Positions 17,115-24,958 of a DNA stretch of 64,000 bases are shown here, one piece after another. The stretch's first letter is position 1, and each line of letters opens with the position of its first letter. Source of the DNA: Uruburuella testudinis (GTDB lineage Bacteria > Pseudomonadota > Gammaproteobacteria > Burkholderiales > Neisseriaceae); NCBI RefSeq assembly GCF_022870865.1, contig NZ_CP091508.1, forward strand, positions 372,001 to 436,000, read 5' to 3'. The notes beneath the pieces are model-generated. The model was not told the DNA's origin, searched no databases, and worked only from the letters and a program-made list of their open reading frames with translations. Both the position numbers and the translations under genes were made by a program.

Positions 17115-18143
17115 ATGAAAAAATTCGGATTCAGCCTGCTGGCGCTGACACTGGGCAGCCCGGTTTTGGCCAACACACCCATTCCCGACTTCCGGCCCGC
17201 CGCAGAAGGCCAGCATGTTGTGATTAATATTCCGCAGCAGCGGCTGTTTCTCTACACCAACGGCCGCCTGACCAAAGCCTACCCCGTTGCCGTGGGCAAA
17301 GCCATGACCCAAACCAATTTGGGCGAACACAAAATCGGCCCCAAAGCATTCAACCCCACTTGGTATATTCCCAAGAGCATTCAAAAAACCCGTAAAGACG
17401 GCGTCAAAACCATTCCGCCCGGCCCCAACAACCCGCTTGGGCCGGTGTTTGTGCGTATGGGCGACCCCAAGCTCGGGTTGGGTATCCACGGCACCAACAC
17501 ACCGAGCAGCGTGCCCGGCGTGCGCAGCCACGGCTGTGTGCGTATGAAATCGCCGGACGCGCTCGAATTTGCCAAAACCATTTCCAGCGGTTCGCCGGCT
17601 TCGGTGATTTACCAAATGGCCACGCTGAATACGGATGCTAACAACAATCTGTGGCTGGCGGCCTACCGCGATCCCTACAATCAGAAAAACCTCGATACTG
17701 CCGCTTTGCGTAAAAGCATCGCCGCCTGGGCCAAGGCACACGGCAAAACCGTTAACACCAAGCGTGTTGAGGCGGTGTTGAAAAACCGCTCCGGCATGAT
17801 TAATTGCCTGACCTGCGCATCCGGTGTCAAAGTTAAAGGTCCGCTGAAGTCGGTGGCCTGGACCAGCGGTTCGGCCGAATATACCCAACCGAAACCGGTA
17901 CCGAAACCCGCGCCGGTGGCAGATGAAATCATGCCGGCCGGCAGCGCCATCGAAGTGGATGCTGAAATAACCAAACCGCAAACCGGTGTGCCTGCCCATG
18001 CGCCGATACCGGTTGAAGCGGTAGAGCCTATGCTTCAATCGCAACCGGTGCCGCCCGTGCAGCAGCCGGTGCCGCCGCAGCAAGCGCCCGCCGCCGGTCA
18101 ATACCGCCCCATTGAGCGCGAAAGCACCGACAATCTGTTTTAA
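17115..18143 (+). CDS. L,D-transpeptidase (YkuD family), secreted
   Basis: The protein has 342 residues. A signal peptide (1-20, ending VLAN) is followed by a YkuD domain (about 34-170) with the catalytic set H125 (HGTN), H139 and C141 (SHGCVRM). The C-terminal 100 residues are proline/alanine/valine-rich and probably span the periplasm or bind the wall. YkuD enzymes form 3-3 crosslinks or attach proteins to peptidoglycan. It is divergent from rlmD. A 44-bp perfect palindrome with inverted uptake sequences follows. Confidence 0.93.
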   Translation: MKKFGFSLLALTLGSPVLANTPIPDFRPAAEGQHVVINIPQQRLFLYTNGRLTKAYPVAVGKAMTQTNLGEHKIGPKAFNPTWYIPKSIQKTRKDGVKTIPPGPNNPLGPVFVRMGDPKLGLGIHGTNTPSSVPGVRSHGCVRMKSPDALEFAKTISSGSPASVIYQMATLNTDANNNLWLAAYRDPYNQKNLDTAALRKSIAAWAKAHGKTVNTKRVEAVLKNRSGMINCLTCASGVKVKGPLKSVAWTSGSAEYTQPKPVPKPAPVADEIMPAGSAIEVDAEITKPQTGVPAHAPIPVEAVEPMLQSQPVPPVQQPVPPQQAPAAGQYRPIERESTDNLF

Positions 18144-18173
18144 ACGCATTAAAACGCATATTGGTTTGATATG

Positions 18174-18217
18174 ATTGAATAGGCCGTCTGAAACATGTTT
18201 CAGACGGCCTATTCAAT
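18174..18217. terminator. Convergent terminator: 44-bp palindrome containing paired DUS
   Basis: ATTGAATAGGCCGTCTGAA is mirrored exactly on the other side of an ACATGT-centred core. It lies between convergent genes (L,D-transpeptidase and GDPD), so it can stop both transcripts. Confidence 0.8.
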
Positions 18218-18235
18218 CATGGCGGGTGATGACCG

Positions 18236-19282
18236 TTATTTTTTCAGATACATGGCTAAAGTATCGGGAAAATCGGTGAAAATACCGTCGGCTTGAGCCT
18301 GATGAAACAATGCCGCATACATTTCATCGAGATTGCGCACATAAGCCGGCAGGGTTTCGCGGCGCACGGTATAGGGGTGCAGCTGCATGGCGGTGGTTTG
18401 GATATCGGCCACCATCGGCGTAACGGCGATTCGGCCGGGGCGTGATTTTTTCTCGTCCAGCAGCATATACCAGGCCGGCCCCACGCCATCGGCGTAGCGG
18501 GCGATTTCTTTCATTGCGCCGGGCTTGAACATCCAGCCGTAATCATAATTCACCCATTTGCCGCCTTGCTGCTCCTGCGTTTCGCCCCAATCGCTATAGG
18601 CCACCAATTGCACCAGCTTGATATCCATGCCCATTTGCGGCAACAGCTCGGTTTTAATGCGTTTGAGCTCGTTGAAATCAAATGTTTGCAGATAAACGGC
18701 ATCGCTGTTGCGGGTGTAGCCGTATTTTTTCAACATTTCCAGCGTGGCGCGGGCAATGTCTTTGCCTTCTTGATGGTGCAGCCAGGGGGCTTTGATTTCA
18801 GGATAAATGCCGATGCGCCGGCCGCCGGTTTTTTCCAGCCCGCGGATAAATTGCAGCTCTTCTTCAAAGGTGTGGATTGTGAAGTTGCCCTGCCACAGCG
18901 GAAAGCGGTCGGGATACACCGGTATTTGGCTGCCGTTTTCGGTTTTGAAGTTTTCAGTCATGCGCAGCGAACGGATTTCGTTCAGCGTGAAATCCAACAC
19001 ATAATATTTGCCGTCGGCACGGGCGCGGCCGGGAAATTTTTGCGCCACATCGGTGAGGCCGTCGAGAAAGTGATCGTGTATCACCACCAAATGACCGTCT
19101 TGGGTCATCACCAAATCCTGCTCGAGATAATCGGCTTTCTGTCCGTATGCCAGCGCCTTGCTTGCCAAGGTGTGTTCGGGTAGGTAGCCGCTGGCGCCCC
19201 GATGTGCGATAACCAGTTTTTCTGCCGCCATTGCGCTGCCTCCCATGGCCAATAAGGCCCATGCCCATAAAATACGCTTCAC
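18236..19282 (-). CDS. glpQ: Periplasmic glycerophosphodiester phosphodiesterase
   Basis: A protein of 348 residues from a GTG start at 19282 (MKRILWAWALLAMGG), preferred over an upstream ATG because it gives a clean signal peptide (1-19, SAMA-AE) and has AAGGG upstream. The GDPD motif is AHRGASGYLPEHT with H27, R28 and E36; later metal ligands lie in EQDLVMTQDGHLVVIHD. It hydrolyses glycerophosphodiesters to glycerol-3-phosphate and an alcohol in the periplasm. No glpT transporter is adjacent. Confidence 0.93.
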   Translation of the reverse strand: MKRILWAWALLAMGGSAMAAEKLVIAHRGASGYLPEHTLASKALAYGQKADYLEQDLVMTQDGHLVVIHDHFLDGLTDVAQKFPGRARADGKYYVLDFTLNEIRSLRMTENFKTENGSQIPVYPDRFPLWQGNFTIHTFEEELQFIRGLEKTGGRRIGIYPEIKAPWLHHQEGKDIARATLEMLKKYGYTRNSDAVYLQTFDFNELKRIKTELLPQMGMDIKLVQLVAYSDWGETQEQQGGKWVNYDYGWMFKPGAMKEIARYADGVGPAWYMLLDEKKSRPGRIAVTPMVADIQTTAMQLHPYTVRRETLPAYVRNLDEMYAALFHQAQADGIFTDFPDTLAMYLKK

Positions 19283-19343
19283 TTTATACGCCCTTGATGT
19301 GATTGAAAACACAAAAGTGTATAAAGGTTTGATGACAAGAATA

Positions 19344-19391
19344 AGGCCGTCTGAAAAGCAGGCGGTAAAAAGCATATTTTTCAGACGGCCT
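19344..19391. terminator. Inverted DUS pair between glpQ and ligE
   Basis: AGGCCGTCTGAAAA and TTTTTCAGACGGCCT with a 20-nt loop, downstream of ligE on the minus strand. It probably terminates ligE. Confidence 0.6.
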
Positions 19392-19411
19392 GTATACCGC
19401 GATATCGGTGA

Positions 19412-20218
19412 CTACTTGTTGCGGATGCGCAAAAAAGTGGCGAAACGCGGTGTGCCTTTTTGGGTAAAGCCGCGGTATTTATAGGTAACGGTGCTGCCGA
19501 TGGGCGGCGGGTTGTTGCGGTCGGCATCTTTAAAACCGCTGCCGATACGGAATTCGCCGTGGCGGTTTTTACAGCTGATGGCACCGAGTTTGCCTGCATA
19601 TTTGCCTTTACCTGCGTGATGGCGGGTGACGGTGCATTCTTCGTCGTGTGCCGATTTCAGTTTCAACAGCTGGCTGCTGCGGCCGCCGGCATAAGGCAGA
19701 TTGGGGTTGCGCAGCATCACGCCTTCACCGCCCGCTGCTTCGATTTGTTGCAAAAATGCCTGTGCATGGGCATTATCGCGGGCGGGTGTTTGGGGAATCA
19801 CCACAATCGGTGCATCGGGGTGGCTTTTTAACCAGCGCTGCAATACCGCCAGTCGCCGGTAAAGGTTGCCTTGGGCTTGCGGCACATCAAAAACATGCAG
19901 CCTAATGCCGTGCCAATCGCCCGAACCTTTGCGCACGGCGGCAGATATCTGCTCGAAGCGGCCGCGGCTGCTGTAGAGTTCGCCGTCAAGCGGATAAGGC
20001 GGAAAAGCGCCTGTATAGCCGGCCGGCGGGGTAAAAGCATAACCTTGGCGGCTGAGCAGGCGTTTGCCGTCCCAATAGGCGCGCACGCCGTCGAGCTTTT
20101 CGCTCATGGCCCAACCGCCGACATTTTGGCCTTTGAATTCCTGCGCCAGCAATAAATCGGCGGCAGGGGCGGGGGCGGAGATGAAAAACAGTGTGCAAAC
20201 GGGTATGATGGCTTTCAT
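19412..20218 (-). CDS. ligE: ATP-dependent DNA ligase, minimal secreted type (Lig E)
   Basis: The protein has 268 residues. A signal peptide (1-20, APAPAA-D) is followed directly by the adenylation domain; the nucleotidyl lysine is K41 in EKLDGVRAYWDG, with motifs DGELY, GGEGVMLR and LLKLKS, then an OB domain. Lig E proteins are the smallest ATP ligases and are exported. In gonococci Lig E has been linked to extracellular DNA and biofilm. The start is divergent from the MBL-fold gene. Confidence 0.95.
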   Translation of the reverse strand: MKAIIPVCTLFFISAPAPAADLLLAQEFKGQNVGGWAMSEKLDGVRAYWDGKRLLSRQGYAFTPPAGYTGAFPPYPLDGELYSSRGRFEQISAAVRKGSGDWHGIRLHVFDVPQAQGNLYRRLAVLQRWLKSHPDAPIVVIPQTPARDNAHAQAFLQQIEAAGGEGVMLRNPNLPYAGGRSSQLLKLKSAHDEECTVTRHHAGKGKYAGKLGAISCKNRHGEFRIGSGFKDADRNNPPPIGSTVTYKYRGFTQKGTPRFATFLRIRNK

Positions 20219-20296
20219 GAATCGGTTTCCCTTTTAATGTGTTTATAATTGATATGCATATTATTACAGGCCGTCTGAAAAATAAAGGAATGCAAT

Positions 20297-20938
20297 ATGG
20301 CTTTACAATTTGAAATCATGCCGGTAACGCCGTTTCGGCAGAATTGCTGTTTGATTTGGGATGATGAAAATAAAGAGGCGGTGCTTACCGATGTGGGCGG
20401 TGATACGGCGCATGTGTTGCAGGCTGTGGCAGAGCGCGGCCTGCACTTGAAAGAAATATGGCTCACCCACGGCCACCTCGATCATGCCGGTGGTGTGCCC
20501 GAGTTGCGCAAAACGCAGACGGTGCCGGTATTGGGGCCGCATGCCGACGATGAATATCTGTTGCAGTCGCTGCCGGAGGTTACCGCTTCTTATGCGGCTT
20601 ACGGCTTTCCGGTGTCGCCTGCGTTTGCGCCCGAGCGCTGGCTTCATGAAGGCGACAGGCTTTCGGTGGGGGCTTATAGGTTTGATGTGCTGCATATCTC
20701 CGGCCACACGCCCGGACATGTGGTGTTTTATTGCGAACAGGCGGAATTATTGGTGGCGGGCGATGTCTTGTTTTATGAGAGTATCGGCCGAACCGATTTC
20801 CCGCGCGGCAACCATGCGGATCTTATCAGCAATATCGCCGCCAAACTGCTGGTGTTGCCGGCGCACACCCGCGTGATTCCCGGCCATGGCAGAATGACCA
20901 CAATCGGGCATGAAAAGCAACATAATCCGTTTTTATAA
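20297..20938 (+). CDS. Metallo-beta-lactamase-fold hydrolase (glyoxalase II-like)
   Basis: The protein has 213 residues. The metal motif THGHLDH is at 57-63 (H58, H60, D62, H63), with further ligands in HISGHTPGHV and the C-terminal IPGHG. The length and layout match the YcbL/type II glyoxalase-like group, which hydrolyse thioesters. RBS AAAGGAATGCA before the ATG. An uptake sequence lies in the short leader shared with ligE. Confidence 0.92.
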   Translation: MALQFEIMPVTPFRQNCCLIWDDENKEAVLTDVGGDTAHVLQAVAERGLHLKEIWLTHGHLDHAGGVPELRKTQTVPVLGPHADDEYLLQSLPEVTASYAAYGFPVSPAFAPERWLHEGDRLSVGAYRFDVLHISGHTPGHVVFYCEQAELLVAGDVLFYESIGRTDFPRGNHADLISNIAAKLLVLPAHTRVIPGHGRMTTIGHEKQHNPFL

Positions 20939-21081
20939 TCGGTATATCTGTAAAAATAGTTTAAGTTGTTTCATAAATACGCCTTATTCTCATTGCAGGC
21001 TGTAGTATTGTTTCCGTGCAGCCTGATGCGGCACGTGTTTGCGGGGCAAACATTTTTTTATCAAATATAAGGAGTGAGCTA

Positions 21082-22263
21082 ATGTCTATTGATTTGGGCC
21101 ATTTGTTGCAAAGCCAATTGGGTAATGTATTGAGCCAGTTTTTAACTGCCAAAGGCGAAACAGCAGAAACCGGCGCCCGTGCCGGTGCCTTGGCGATTCC
21201 GGCCATTGTTGCCGGTTTGGTGAAAAATGTCAGCAGCAATCCGAGCAATGCTTCCGGGCTGTTTGACTTGATCAAAGGCGCGGCCGGCAGTCAGTTGACC
21301 GGTGCGGTGCCGCAGGCGGCCGAAGGCAATTTCGACAGCCTGATTGATTTGGGCAAAAGCCTGCTGCCGAATCTGTTGGGCGGCAATGCAGCAGCGGTTT
21401 CCGATCAAATCGCCCAAGAAAGCGGCGTTTCCAAAGCTTCTGCCGGCTCACTCCTGTCGCTGGCTCTGCCGCTGGTGTTGTCGGTGTTGCGCGGTCATGC
21501 ACAAACCAACGATTTGAACCAAAGCCAATTTTTGGGTTTGCTCAGCCAACAGCAAGGCTGGCTGTCGCAAGCGCTGAGCGGCAATATGCTTTCAGCCTTG
21601 GGCATCGGCAGCCTGAGCGGCCTGTTCGGCGGCTTGTCTAACCTGGCCGGCAGCATCGGCGGTGCCGGCGCGGCTGCCACTGCTACAGCTGCAAGCGTGC
21701 CTGCGGCCAAAAAATCAGGCATCGGCAAATGGATTGCCTTGGCTGTGGCCGCGCTGCTGGCCTTGTTTGCCTTCAAGAGCTGCAACAACCAACCCGCACC
21801 GGCCACTGCCGAGCCTGCCGCTTCTGCGGTATCGGATGTGACGGCTTCTGAAGTGGTGGTTGAAGAAACCGTGGCCGCTTCCGTGCCGGCGGCATCTGCG
21901 CCTGAAGCCGTTGCTCCGGCAGCTGCGGATACTGCCCGTGTGGTTTATGAAGACGGCGTGGCCAAATTCTTCTTCGCTACCGGTAAAAACGATGTGGCGG
22001 AAGGTGCTGAAGTGATTGTGGCCGATGTTGTGAATGCGGGTAAAGACGGTAAAAAACTGGTGGTCAGCGGTTTTGCCGACAGCACTGGTGATGCCGCCGC
22101 CAATGAGGCATTGTCGAAGCAGCGTGCCGAAGCGGTTAAAGCGTTCTTTGAAGCCCAAGGTGTGGATGCTGCCAACATTGAATTGCGCAAACCGGAAAAT
22201 ACCACCGGCGCTGTAGGCAATGATGTGGAAGGCCGTCGCGTGGAAGTGAAAGTAGAAGGTTAA
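21082..22263 (+). CDS. OmpA-family protein with N-terminal DUF937 domain
   Basis: A protein of 393 residues from the ATG at 21082 (GGAGTGAG upstream). Residues 1-140 form a DUF937 domain (glycine/leucine/serine-rich helices, e.g. GNVLSQFLTAKGETAETGARAGALAIPAIVAGL), then an Ala/Gly linker, one membrane helix (about 213-230, WIALAVAALLALFAF), an Ala/Val/Glu-rich linker, and a C-terminal OmpA peptidoglycan-binding domain (about 287-393) with FATGKND, VVSGFADSTGD and the NxxLSxxRAxAV-type helix (NEALSKQRAEAV). It probably links the inner membrane to peptidoglycan. Confidence 0.9.
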   Translation: MSIDLGHLLQSQLGNVLSQFLTAKGETAETGARAGALAIPAIVAGLVKNVSSNPSNASGLFDLIKGAAGSQLTGAVPQAAEGNFDSLIDLGKSLLPNLLGGNAAAVSDQIAQESGVSKASAGSLLSLALPLVLSVLRGHAQTNDLNQSQFLGLLSQQQGWLSQALSGNMLSALGIGSLSGLFGGLSNLAGSIGGAGAAATATAASVPAAKKSGIGKWIALAVAALLALFAFKSCNNQPAPATAEPAASAVSDVTASEVVVEETVAASVPAASAPEAVAPAAADTARVVYEDGVAKFFFATGKNDVAEGAEVIVADVVNAGKDGKKLVVSGFADSTGDAAANEALSKQRAEAVKAFFEAQGVDAANIELRKPENTTGAVGNDVEGRRVEVKVEG

Positions 22264-22285
22264 TCACCGGGCTCTTCTTTCCGAT

Positions 22286-22327
22286 AAAGCGGTTGCGGCA
22301 CCATGATTTGTGCCGCAACCGCTTTTG
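22286..22327 (+). terminator. Intrinsic terminator of the OmpA-family gene
   Basis: AAAGCGGTTGCGGCA and TGCCGCAACCGCTTTT pair in a 15-bp stem ending in TTTTGTTT. Confidence 0.9.
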
Positions 22328-22421
22328 TTTGTGGGCAGCAACTGTGGCATTGCGGATAGGTGTTGACGGGTGTGTGCTGTTATTTATCGGCGTGTAGCTG
22401 CGTTTTTCTGTATGAATGTCG

Positions 22422-22450
22422 GGCCGTCTGAAACGGATTTCAGACGGCCT
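22422..22450. terminator. Inverted DUS hairpin
   Basis: GGCCGTCTGAAA and TTTCAGACGGCC around CGGA, 160 bp after the OmpA-family gene; more an uptake-signal pair than a needed terminator. Confidence 0.55.
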
Positions 22451-22639
22451 CAAAGCGGGTTATCGTCGCCGGGCTGCGCAATGACGAGCAAGCACAGTTC
22501 AGATACTTGTATCCGACAAATCATTCGATATTCTTATTGATGCCTAATGATTTTGGCCGTCTGAAAAATGTCGGATTCGAGAATTTAACCTACAGGGTGT
22601 ATCGCATGGGTTTTGCTCACGAAAGCCCTATGCGAATGT

Positions 22640-22675
22640 AAGGCCGTCTGAAAGAAAGTGCTTTCAGGCGGCCTT
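22640..22675. terminator. Inverted DUS hairpin with one altered arm
   Basis: AAGGCCGTCTGAAAG faces CTTTCAGGCGGCCTT; the right arm has A-to-G in the core. It lies in the gene-free 22264-23063 stretch, which otherwise holds only terminators, a lone DUS (22555) and repeats. Confidence 0.55.
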
Positions 22676-22734
22676 ATATATTCAAGCCCTAAACAAGGGG
22701 CATTTCTCACGATATCTTACTTGTTTTCAGAATA

Positions 22735-22802
22735 ATACCCGTTCACAAAAGCAAGCTGACAAGGCGGTGAGCCGGAGACGGTGCGTACGGGGCTGGTTGG
22801 CT
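22735..22802. repeat. Family B (Correia-like) repeat, left half, interrupted by a family A element
   Basis: Starts ATACCCGTTCACAAAA and runs through GACAAGGCGGTGAGCCGG to GGTTGGCTTA. There the sequence jumps into a family A copy; the expected continuation (GTGTTTCAGC ... GAGCTCAGGC) resumes right after that copy at 22967. Confidence 0.8.
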
Positions 22803-22966
22803 TAGGGTATCCTGACCATTCGATTGACGGGTGTATTTTGCCCCTGAAAACGCATCTGTTGCGTTAAAAATACTCGCAAGATGTCCAATCTTGCTGCGTT
22901 TTTTGCCTTGCATCTGCATTTCCAGGAACAAAAATCCCCTCATAAACGAATTGTCAGGACACCCTA
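22803..22966. mobile_element. Family A repeat, full length (164 bp), inserted in a family B repeat
   Basis: Begins TAGGGTATCCTGACCATTCG and ends GTCAGGACACCCTA. Both ends share TA, and the flanks rejoin to match the uninterrupted family B copy at 30735. It has no coding capacity, so it must be moved by a transposase elsewhere. Confidence 0.85.
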
Positions 22967-23012
22967 GTGTTTCAGCGCCTTGGCGACGCCGGTCTCTGAG
23001 CTCAGGCGAGTC

Positions 23013-23047
23013 AAAAAACAGCCGCCGTTTAAGCAACGGCGGCTGTT
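23013..23047 (-). terminator. Terminator of the pit gene
   Basis: On the minus strand AACAGCCGCCGTTGC pairs with ACGGCGGCTGTT and is followed by TTTTTT. Confidence 0.9.
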
Positions 23048-23063
23048 GGGTTTTGCTTGGGGC

Positions 23064-24641
23064 TTAGAAAAAGGTGCGTAATAACAAGAAGCAGATAACC
23101 GATAAGGTGGCTGCGGCGGGCAGGGTAATCACCCAGGCCAAGCCGATGGGTTTCATCAGCGCCCAATTGGCATTGCGGTTGACCAGGCCGATACCCAATA
23201 CCGCGCCTACCAGAATGTGGGTGCTGGATACCGGCAGACCCAACAATGAAGCCATCATCACCACTGCGGCGGCGGCAAGCTCTGCGGTAAAGCCGGATGA
23301 GGGGTGCATTTCTGCCAAGTTGGTGCCGACAGTTTGAATCACTTCTTTACCGATAAACCATAGGCCTACAATCAAGGCCACGCCGAAAGTCAGCATGGCA
23401 ATCGGCGGAACGGGCGCTTGCGTACCGATGTCGCCGGTACGCAATACGTCCATGATGGCGGCAAAAGGGCCGATGGCATTGGCAATATCATTGGCGCCGT
23501 GGCTGAAGGCAAAACCTGCGGCGGTAAATACCTGCATCCAGCTGAACATCAAAAAGGTGGATTTGCCCAAGTCTTTTCGTTTCAGGGTTTTGGCGTAAAT
23601 AAATGTGGCCATCCAGATGACCGCGCCTACCATAAAGATGGTCAGATAACTGCTCAGGCTGCTCATGCCCAGGTGCAGGTTTTTCAGGCCTTTGAAAATC
23701 AGCATGGAGGCAATCATCATGCCGCCCAGAGAGGCAATCAGCGGCACCCAGGATTGCAGGGCTTTGTAGACATCAATGGTGCTTTTGCGGTTGTCGATGT
23801 CATACAGGCCTTTGTAGTATGCAGATTCAAGCTCGCTAGGGTCGAGGTCTGATTCGCCGTAGATTTGCGCATCACGCGCCATGGCAGAAGCGCATTCGAT
23901 TTTTTCAGACTCGCTCAGGCTTTCGAAATATTGGCGGTGTTGCTCTTTATAGGCTTTTTTCTCTTGTTTGATGGCTTTCAGACGGCCTTCCGCATCCATA
24001 TTGTAATCGAGTACGTGTTTTTTGATTTGGGAAAACAGCAGATAGGAAACTAAGCCGCCCAATACGGGAGAGAGCACCCAGGAAGCAGCGATTTGCGCCA
24101 TGTTGTTCCATTGGATCAAGGCAAAGCTGTTGGCGCCGCCGCTGATGAAGCCCAAGCACAAGGCACTGCCGACGATACCGCCGATAATGGCGTGGGTGGT
24201 GGATACCGGCCAGCCCCGCTTGGTGGCAAACAGCAGCCATAAAGCGGCGGCCAGAAGTGCCGACATCATGATATACACAAACTGCATCGGCTCAAGATCC
24301 ATCTGGTTGAGATCAATAATGCCTTTGCGGATGGTATTGGTGACTTCGCCGCCGGCAATCACCGCACCGCTCACCTCAAAAATAGCGGCAATGATTAATG
24401 CTTGGGGAATGGTTAATGTGCCGGCGCCGACGCTGGTGCCGAAAGAGTTGGCGACATCGTTGCCGCCAATGTTGAAGGCCATAAATACGCCGAACAGCGT
24501 GGCCAGTAAAAACATAACGGTGTGGTTGTGGTTGGTGTAGCCCAACCCCCAAAAAATAAAGTAACCGACCATTGCAATCAGCAATGCGGCAAATACAAAA
24601 TTGATTTTTGTTATGCTTGAGCTCGTGGGCGTTTGAGCCAT
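23064..24641 (-). CDS. pit: Inorganic phosphate transporter, Pit family
   Basis: The protein has 525 residues and about 10-12 membrane helices. Both Pit signature repeats are present: [19 protein letters not shown] near residue 59 and [16 protein letters not shown] near residue 380. A long soluble loop (about 205-295, charged, [17 protein letters not shown] ...) lies in the middle, as in proteobacterial Pit proteins. It takes up phosphate (probably as metal phosphate) with protons. Single gene with its own terminator. Confidence 0.93.
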   Translation of the reverse strand: MAQTPTSSSITKINFVFAALLIAMVGYFIFWGLGYTNHNHTVMFLLATLFGVFMAFNIGGNDVANSFGTSVGAGTLTIPQALIIAAIFEVSGAVIAGGEVTNTIRKGIIDLNQMDLEPMQFVYIMMSALLAAALWLLFATKRGWPVSTTHAIIGGIVGSALCLGFISGGANSFALIQWNNMAQIAASWVLSPVLGGLVSYLLFSQIKKHVLDYNMDAEGRLKAIKQEKKAYKEQHRQYFESLSESEKIECASAMARDAQIYGESDLDPSELESAYYKGLYDIDNRKSTIDVYKALQSWVPLIASLGGMMIASMLIFKGLKNLHLGMSSLSSYLTIFMVGAVIWMATFIYAKTLKRKDLGKSTFLMFSWMQVFTAAGFAFSHGANDIANAIGPFAAIMDVLRTGDIGTQAPVPPIAMLTFGVALIVGLWFIGKEVIQTVGTNLAEMHPSSGFTAELAAAAVVMMASLLGLPVSSTHILVGAVLGIGLVNRNANWALMKPIGLAWVITLPAAATLSVICFLLLRTFF

Positions 24642-24843
24642 GTTTGTTCCTTGCTGTTTATCAGGATGCTGCCGAGTATAAATGGGCGTATTCTATTACA
24701 AAAAAGTGACAGGAATGTGACATTCTTATTCTATCATTATAAAAGTGCCGCAGGCCGTCTGAAAGAAACTTGAAGATGTGTTTTGATGTGGATTCATAAA
24801 GAATGGCGACGGCGGTGTAAGCAGAAGAGTGTGCATGCAAACG

Positions 24844-24870
24844 ACAGAGCAGAGCAGAGCAGAGCAGAGC
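24844..24870. repeat. Pentanucleotide tandem repeat (AGAGC)5
   Basis: Five exact copies of AGAGC in the gap between pit and yidC (24642-24958). Read on the minus strand it is (GCTCT)5 and would lie inside a short frame encoding ALLCSALLCS. No credible gene is attached, but five units is long enough for slippage. Confidence 0.8.
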
Positions 24871-24915
24871 AATGCAGCCGGATTATTTTTTTGAATAGCA
24901 TGTGGCTGTCGGTAT

Positions 24916-24945
24916 AAAAGGCCGTCTGAAAACAGACGGCCTTTT
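24916..24945 (-). terminator. Terminator of the yidC operon (paired DUS)
   Basis: AAAAGGCCGTCTG faces CAGACGGCCTTTT with a tight loop, 14 bp after the yidC stop. Confidence 0.8.
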
Positions 24946-24958
24946 ATCGGCACCCGGT

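Noticed and set aside
17088..18149. 353-aa minus-strand frame opposite the L,D-transpeptidase gene
   Set aside because: Antisense shadow; the plus strand has signal peptide and catalytic HxC motif.
24726..24953. 75-aa minus-strand ORF containing the pentamer tract as an Opa-like gene
   Set aside because: No outer-membrane domain follows, there is a DUS hairpin inside it, and no RBS; reported only as a repeat tract.
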